DNA of 64,000 nucleotides from an uncultured Saprospiraceae bacterium (GTDB lineage: Bacteria > Bacteroidota > Bacteroidia > Chitinophagales > Saprospiraceae): positions 1 through 64,000 of the forward strand of contig CALEYL010000052.1 of assembly GCA_937926205.1 (NCBI GenBank), in the 5' to 3' direction. Under the pieces are notes generated by a model that saw only the letters and a program-made list of their open reading frames with translations, did not search any database and was not told the DNA's origin. Below, in pieces: positions 60,556-64,000 of this stretch (position 1 is the stretch's first letter; every line of letters starts with the position of its first letter). The position numbers were made by a program, and so were the translations under genes.

Positions 60556-60704
60556 ACTTAGTGTCCGTCCATTGAGTCTTTGTCTGCTCTTTAGAGTTCG
60601 AAGACAAGGCGCGCGAAGGCCCAAAAAATAGAAGTTTACTCATGTAAATGACTGTTTTTTGGGCCGAGCGCAACGCAGTAATCGGACTCTAAAGACAGAC
60701 ACTA
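60556..60704 (-). repeat. Palindromic 3'-end element, copy C (after the M20 peptidase)
   Basis: Third copy. Outer arms GTCTGCTCTTTAGAGTTCGA and TCGGACTCTAAAGACAGAC, middle stem GGCCCAAAAAA / TTTTTTGGGCC, apex TTTACTCATGTAAA. As in copy A, the terminal CTA (60702-60704) is the TAG stop codon of the minus-strand gene. Confidence 0.85.
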
Positions 60705-62246
60705 CCTATAATCAACCAACATTATCGCTGCCAGCGTCTCTATGCCATTCCACAAAAAACCGATCTGCACGTTTTCATTTTCGCCGTGCTGGTTGTTGTC
60801 ATAATTGACCACCGGAACCGTAATGGGCGGCGTGTTCAGGACCTCTTCAAACAAGTATAAAGGCAGGCTGCCGCCAGCCGAAGGCATCAGGACAACATCC
60901 TGGCTGGAAGTTGATTTAACGGCCGCAATGACCAATTTAGAGATAGGCAGGTCCATGGATGTACGCTGGGCATTGTAGCCCGTTCCGCTGCGAATGGTAG
61001 CGATGTTGGGGTATTTCAGGCGCTCCTCGTCGCTTGGCTCCCGATCCAGCACATAATACCCTTGCTTTTCAATATGGTCGATCACTTTTTGGATCTGGCG
61101 CTGGCAATCATTGCCTTTCACCACGCGCAGATCGAGCGTAACGGTTGCCGTTGTTGGAATGATGTTGCTCGCCAATTTACCGACATTGGCGCTCACAATG
61201 CCGTTGATATTGAGGGTGGGCAAAGTGATGATGGATTCCAGGTAACTCAGCGCCGGGTTTTCCGATTGCGCAAAAGCCAGTTCCTGCTGCATCATGGGCG
61301 CAGGATCAGGAATAGCCGCCAATGCAGCGCGTTCTGAAGCGCTGAGGGGAACCACGTCGTCGTAAAAGCCGGGGATTAACACTTTTCCTGCGTCGTCTTT
61401 CATGGTGGCTAAAAGCCGAACCAGTTTCATGGCGGGGTTGGGCGCCCAGTTGCCGTAATTGCCACTGTGGAGCGGGCGTTTGGCGCCGAACACGGTTAAA
61501 TTCAGGTTCACATCGCCCCGAACACCGAACGTAATCTGCTTTTTCCCGGAGGCATGCATGGGGCCATCGCTGATAATCCAGGCATCGGCCTGGAGCAGCG
61601 TCCGGTTTTTTTCGAGGATTTCTCCAAGGTGGGTAGAACCTTTTTCCTCTTCGCCTTCAAAGAAAAACTTGAGGTTGATTTTAGGCGCCAATTTCGTGCG
61701 CCTGATGGCGTCGTAGGCGTTCAGTATGGTAAAAACGCCCGCTTTGTCGTCGGCTGCAGCGCGGGCATACAAGCGCCAGTCGGGCTGTAACTCAGCGTTG
61801 TTTGAGGGCAAATCAATGAATTGGCCGCCTTTATCGATCGGGGCAGTTGCCAATTGCGGTTTGAAAGGCGACAGACCTTCGGCCCACTTATCCGGGTTCA
61901 CCGGTTGCCCGTCATAATGGGCATAAAAAATCAGGGTTTTGGTGGCGCCAGGCGTCAGCACTTCGCCATACACAGCAGGGGTTGCACCGGGTGTATTGGC
62001 TTCCAGCAACTGCACCTTATTTATGCCTCTTTTTTTCATCATCTCCATTATGAAGCGAGCGTTGACCTGCAATTGCTCCGGATCGTTCATGGTATTGGGA
62101 AGGGAAAGAAATTCGATGTATTCTTTTAAAAGATCGAGGTGCCGGGGTTCATGATCAGCCCGGATGGCCTGAATGGATTTGCTCTGACCGTAAAGGAAGG
62201 ATGCCGCAAAGGGCAACAGTAAAAAAAGCAGGTATTTTTTCATCAT
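60702..62246 (-). CDS. Secreted M20-family dipeptidase
   Basis: A 514-residue metallopeptidase with a signal peptide (MKKYLLFLLLPFAASFLYG). M20 zinc-site landmarks are FYAHYDGQP (His and Asp), ARAAADDKAG (bridging Asp), FFEGEEEKGS (catalytic and ligand Glu), ISDGP (ligand Asp) and NNQHGENE (His near the end). The dimerisation domain (about 255-390) carries RGDVNLNLTVFG. It probably cleaves dipeptides or N-acyl amino acids in the periplasm or outside the cell. A 3' hairpin element starts at its stop codon. Confidence 0.93.
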   Translation of the reverse strand: MMKKYLLFLLLPFAASFLYGQSKSIQAIRADHEPRHLDLLKEYIEFLSLPNTMNDPEQLQVNARFIMEMMKKRGINKVQLLEANTPGATPAVYGEVLTPGATKTLIFYAHYDGQPVNPDKWAEGLSPFKPQLATAPIDKGGQFIDLPSNNAELQPDWRLYARAAADDKAGVFTILNAYDAIRRTKLAPKINLKFFFEGEEEKGSTHLGEILEKNRTLLQADAWIISDGPMHASGKKQITFGVRGDVNLNLTVFGAKRPLHSGNYGNWAPNPAMKLVRLLATMKDDAGKVLIPGFYDDVVPLSASERAALAAIPDPAPMMQQELAFAQSENPALSYLESIITLPTLNINGIVSANVGKLASNIIPTTATVTLDLRVVKGNDCQRQIQKVIDHIEKQGYYVLDREPSDEERLKYPNIATIRSGTGYNAQRTSMDLPISKLVIAAVKSTSSQDVVLMPSAGGSLPLYLFEEVLNTPPITVPVVNYDNNQHGENENVQIGFLWNGIETLAAIMLVDYR

Positions 62247-62294
62247 CCGAATGTTTTAGCCGTGAAATGTACGCATTTTTTGGAATGCCCGGCT

Positions 62295-63287
62295 TTAAAG
62301 GGCTTCTGCCACATCCTGTTCGGAAATCGTTTCCATGCACCTGAAATGTCCCTTAGGGCATTGCTGAAAGCCAATTTTGGAGCAGGGGCGGCAGGGAAGT
62401 CCTTTTACTTCAATGCTCGTGTTTTGGTTAGTACCGGATGGGTAGTAAGGGTACATACCAAAAGCAGGGATGGTATTGCCCCAAATGGAAACGATGTCTT
62501 TGCGCAGGGCAGCGGCGATGTGCATCAGGCCGGTATCGTGGCTGATGACCTTTTCAGCCTGCAGCATCATGGATGCAGACTGGTTCAATTTCAAAGCCCC
62601 GCAGGCATTGACGACGTGAGGACCAGCAGCGGCAGCAATGCGTGCACCAGATTCGGCTTCATCCGGGCCGCCAAGCAGCACGACAGGTTTGCTGATCAGG
62701 CAGCAAATCTCAATGATCTTAGCCTCCGGAAGGCGTTTGGTGGCATGAGCTGCTCCGGTAACAAAAGCAATGTAGGGCAAAGCCGGAAGCTGCGCAGGCA
62801 GACGCTCCTGCATGAAAGTGGCAGCATCAATATGAGCACTTTCCGGGATGAAATAATCCAACCCGGCGCCGTCGTTTACCACGTTCAGGGAGCGCACGGT
62901 GTCCATATAGCGGTCCACGATATGTCGGTCGGGCAGGCGGTTGATTTTCCAGCGCACCAGCAACCATTTTTCAAAATTGAGCTTATCGAAAGCAAAACTG
63001 CGCACTTTCCACAGCGCCAGTCGTACGCGCAGACTACGCAGGTTGTGGTGCAAATCGATGATGGTGTCAAAACCTTCCGAACGGAGTTGTGGCAGTACTT
63101 CGCTGACTTCTTTCCGGATGCACCAAACCTTGTCAATGTATGGATTGGCTGCCAAAACCGGCTCAAAAGCCTGCTTGGTCAGGTAGTGGATCTCTGCACC
63201 AGCTTGTTTTTTCAGGCAGCGGATCACAGGCGTCGTCAGGACAATGTCGCCGATGGAAGAGAAACGGATGATCAGAATTTTTTTCAT
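62295..63287 (-). CDS. Family 9 glycosyltransferase (heptosyltransferase-like)
   Basis: A 330-residue GT-B enzyme of family 9: MKKILIIRFSSIGDIVLTTPVIRCLKK, the central DTIIDLHHNLRS, and the nucleotide-sugar site ISHDTGLMHIAAALRKDIVSIWGNT. Family members transfer heptose or similar sugars to the LPS core on the cytoplasmic face of the inner membrane. Three Cys near the end (LPCRPC, FQQCPKG) are typical of the family tail. It precedes the M20 peptidase by 48 bp. Confidence 0.94.
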   Translation of the reverse strand: MKKILIIRFSSIGDIVLTTPVIRCLKKQAGAEIHYLTKQAFEPVLAANPYIDKVWCIRKEVSEVLPQLRSEGFDTIIDLHHNLRSLRVRLALWKVRSFAFDKLNFEKWLLVRWKINRLPDRHIVDRYMDTVRSLNVVNDGAGLDYFIPESAHIDAATFMQERLPAQLPALPYIAFVTGAAHATKRLPEAKIIEICCLISKPVVLLGGPDEAESGARIAAAAGPHVVNACGALKLNQSASMMLQAEKVISHDTGLMHIAAALRKDIVSIWGNTIPAFGMYPYYPSGTNQNTSIEVKGLPCRPCSKIGFQQCPKGHFRCMETISEQDVAEAL

Positions 63288-63464
63288 CGTTTGTGGTTTT
63301 TCACCAGATCGTTCACAGCGTGATCCTAAGCGCGATAAATTTCAGGTTCTGTACGCTTGTCTCTGCGGGCCGGGAAAAGTGTTGGCAAAAAGACGCTTTG
63401 GTAAACGCTCCTTTCAATACCCGCCTCCATCCTACTTTTTCCTTCAAAGCTGCAGGTTTTTCAC

Positions 63465-63472
63465 TACTTTTG
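63465..63472 (+). promoter_or_regulatory. -7 promoter box for prfA
   Basis: TACTTTTG, matching TAnnTTTG, 35 bp before the prfA start codon. No TTG at the expected -33 distance. Confidence 0.5.
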
Positions 63473-63507
63473 CACCCTGAAAATTTTACAGCGGCAAAGT
63501 TGGGACA

Positions 63508-64000
63508 ATGATCGAGAAATTAGAAGCAATTAAAGACAGATTTCACCACCTCGAAGAGCAGATGGCCGATCCCGGCGTGCTCTCTGATATGGATCGCTAC
63601 AAAAAAGTCAGCAAAGAATATAAAGACCTGAAAGCTGTTGTGGACGCCTTTGACGCCTACAAGAAGGCTTTGAGCACGGTAGAAAACGCCCGGGAACTCT
63701 TGCGCGAAGACGACGAAGAGCTTCGCCAGATGGCCCAGGCTGAATTGGACGAGTGGGAACCCCGCCTGGAAGAACTGGAAGAGGCGGTTCGCGTACACCT
63801 CATTCCCAAAGACATGGAGGACACCAAAGATGTGCTCTTCGAAATCCGCTCAGGCACCGGTGGCGATGAAGCCAGTTTGTTCGCCGGTGATTTGTATCGT
63901 ATGTACATGCGTTATTTTGATTCGCAGGATTGGGAAGTAGAGACGATTTCTGTGACAGAGGGCACTGCCGGCGGTTACAGCAAACTGGTGCTGGAAATTC
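63508..64000 (+). CDS. prfA: Peptide chain release factor 1 (partial)
   Basis: The first 164 codons of RF1, cut by the window end. The protein begins MIEKLEAIKDRFHHLEEQMADPGVLSDMDRYKKVSKEYKDL (domain 1), then reaches EIRSGTGGDEASLFAGDLYRMY (start of domain 2). The PAT anticodon and GGQ motifs would lie beyond 64000. Domain 1 and GTGGDEA distinguish it from RF2, where the residues differ. Confidence 0.95.
   Translation, partial: MIEKLEAIKDRFHHLEEQMADPGVLSDMDRYKKVSKEYKDLKAVVDAFDAYKKALSTVENARELLREDDEELRQMAQAELDEWEPRLEELEEAVRVHLIPKDMEDTKDVLFEIRSGTGGDEASLFAGDLYRMYMRYFDSQDWEVETISVTEGTAGGYSKLVLEI

Noticed and set aside
53339..60704. The hairpin elements as integron attC sites
   Set aside because: They share variable stems with conserved ends and lie after stop codons, but there is no GTTRRRY/RYYYAAC core, no integron integrase, and the preceding genes include housekeeping atpD and atpC.
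62262..63323. A 353-codon open frame opposite the family 9 glycosyltransferase
   Set aside because: Antisense shadow; no recognisable domain, and the minus-strand gene has all family motifs.

Overview
The window reads as chromosomal DNA of a free-living Bacteroidota bacterium, most likely in or near the Saprospiria/Chitinophagia (lineage is inference). Support: a giant secreted protease with a C-terminal type IX secretion (T9SS) sorting domain, a DUF5686/carboxypeptidase-regulatory-like outer-membrane protein, a BlaI/BlaR1 pair, a ParC of the Bacteroidota type, and repeated matches to the Bacteroidota promoter (TTG near -33, TAnnTTTG near -7). Several of these -7 boxes lie inside the longest open frames, so I moved those starts downstream. 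I found no rRNA, tRNA, CRISPR array, integrase or transposase.

Layout. 0-4 kb: two tandem FolC-like ligases, a YiiX-like papain-fold amidase and a PhnA-type zinc-ribbon protein. 5-10 kb: a soluble NAD-type formate dehydrogenase (molybdopterin alpha subunit plus NuoE-NuoF fusion). 10-12 kb: a two-domain esterase and an orphan MbtH-like protein. 12.5-15.4 kb: BlaR1 with a long C-terminal repeat array, and BlaI with twin operators at its promoter. 15.8-19.8 kb: a sigma-54-type response regulator with an unknown partner, a BASS transporter and a CBS protein. 20-29.4 kb: the T9SS protease, PBP1A, a CNNM/CorC-type membrane protein and an SDR-type reductase. 29.5-33 kb: a visibly AT-rich accessory patch with a CHAT-NB-ARC-TPR (NLR-like) protein. 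33-42.6 kb: RNase HII, DUF5686 protein, OxyR with a divergent small transcript, an ECF sigma/anti-sigma-like pair, and NAD kinase divergent from an NrtR-type regulator. 42.8-49.7 kb: a MacAB-like ABC export operon and the C-terminal processing protease. 49.9-53.3 kb: a second CHAT protein with an effector-associated domain, a SPOR protein, a TrpF-like protein, an alkyltransferase-like protein and small secreted proteins. 53.3-64 kb: atpD-atpC, parC, a three-gene cassette of small proteins plus an AAA_14/DUF4143 ATPase, an M20 peptidase, a family 9 glycosyltransferase and the start of prfA.

The signals I think most worth following are: (1) a 130-150 bp hairpin element in three copies, each with its right end on or within a few bases of the stop codon of a minus-strand gene (atpD, atpC, M20 peptidase), whose stem sequences differ between copies but stay self-complementary; (2) a roughly 130-nt transcript unit with its own promoter and intrinsic terminator, divergent from oxyR, placed like OxyS of enterobacteria; (3) two CHAT-protease proteins of the kind found in prokaryotic NLR-like and effector-associated-domain immunity; (4) twin perfect dyads in the blaI promoter; (5) an MbtH-like gene with no NRPS nearby; (6) an overlapping small-gene cassette at 58.6-59.3 kb.
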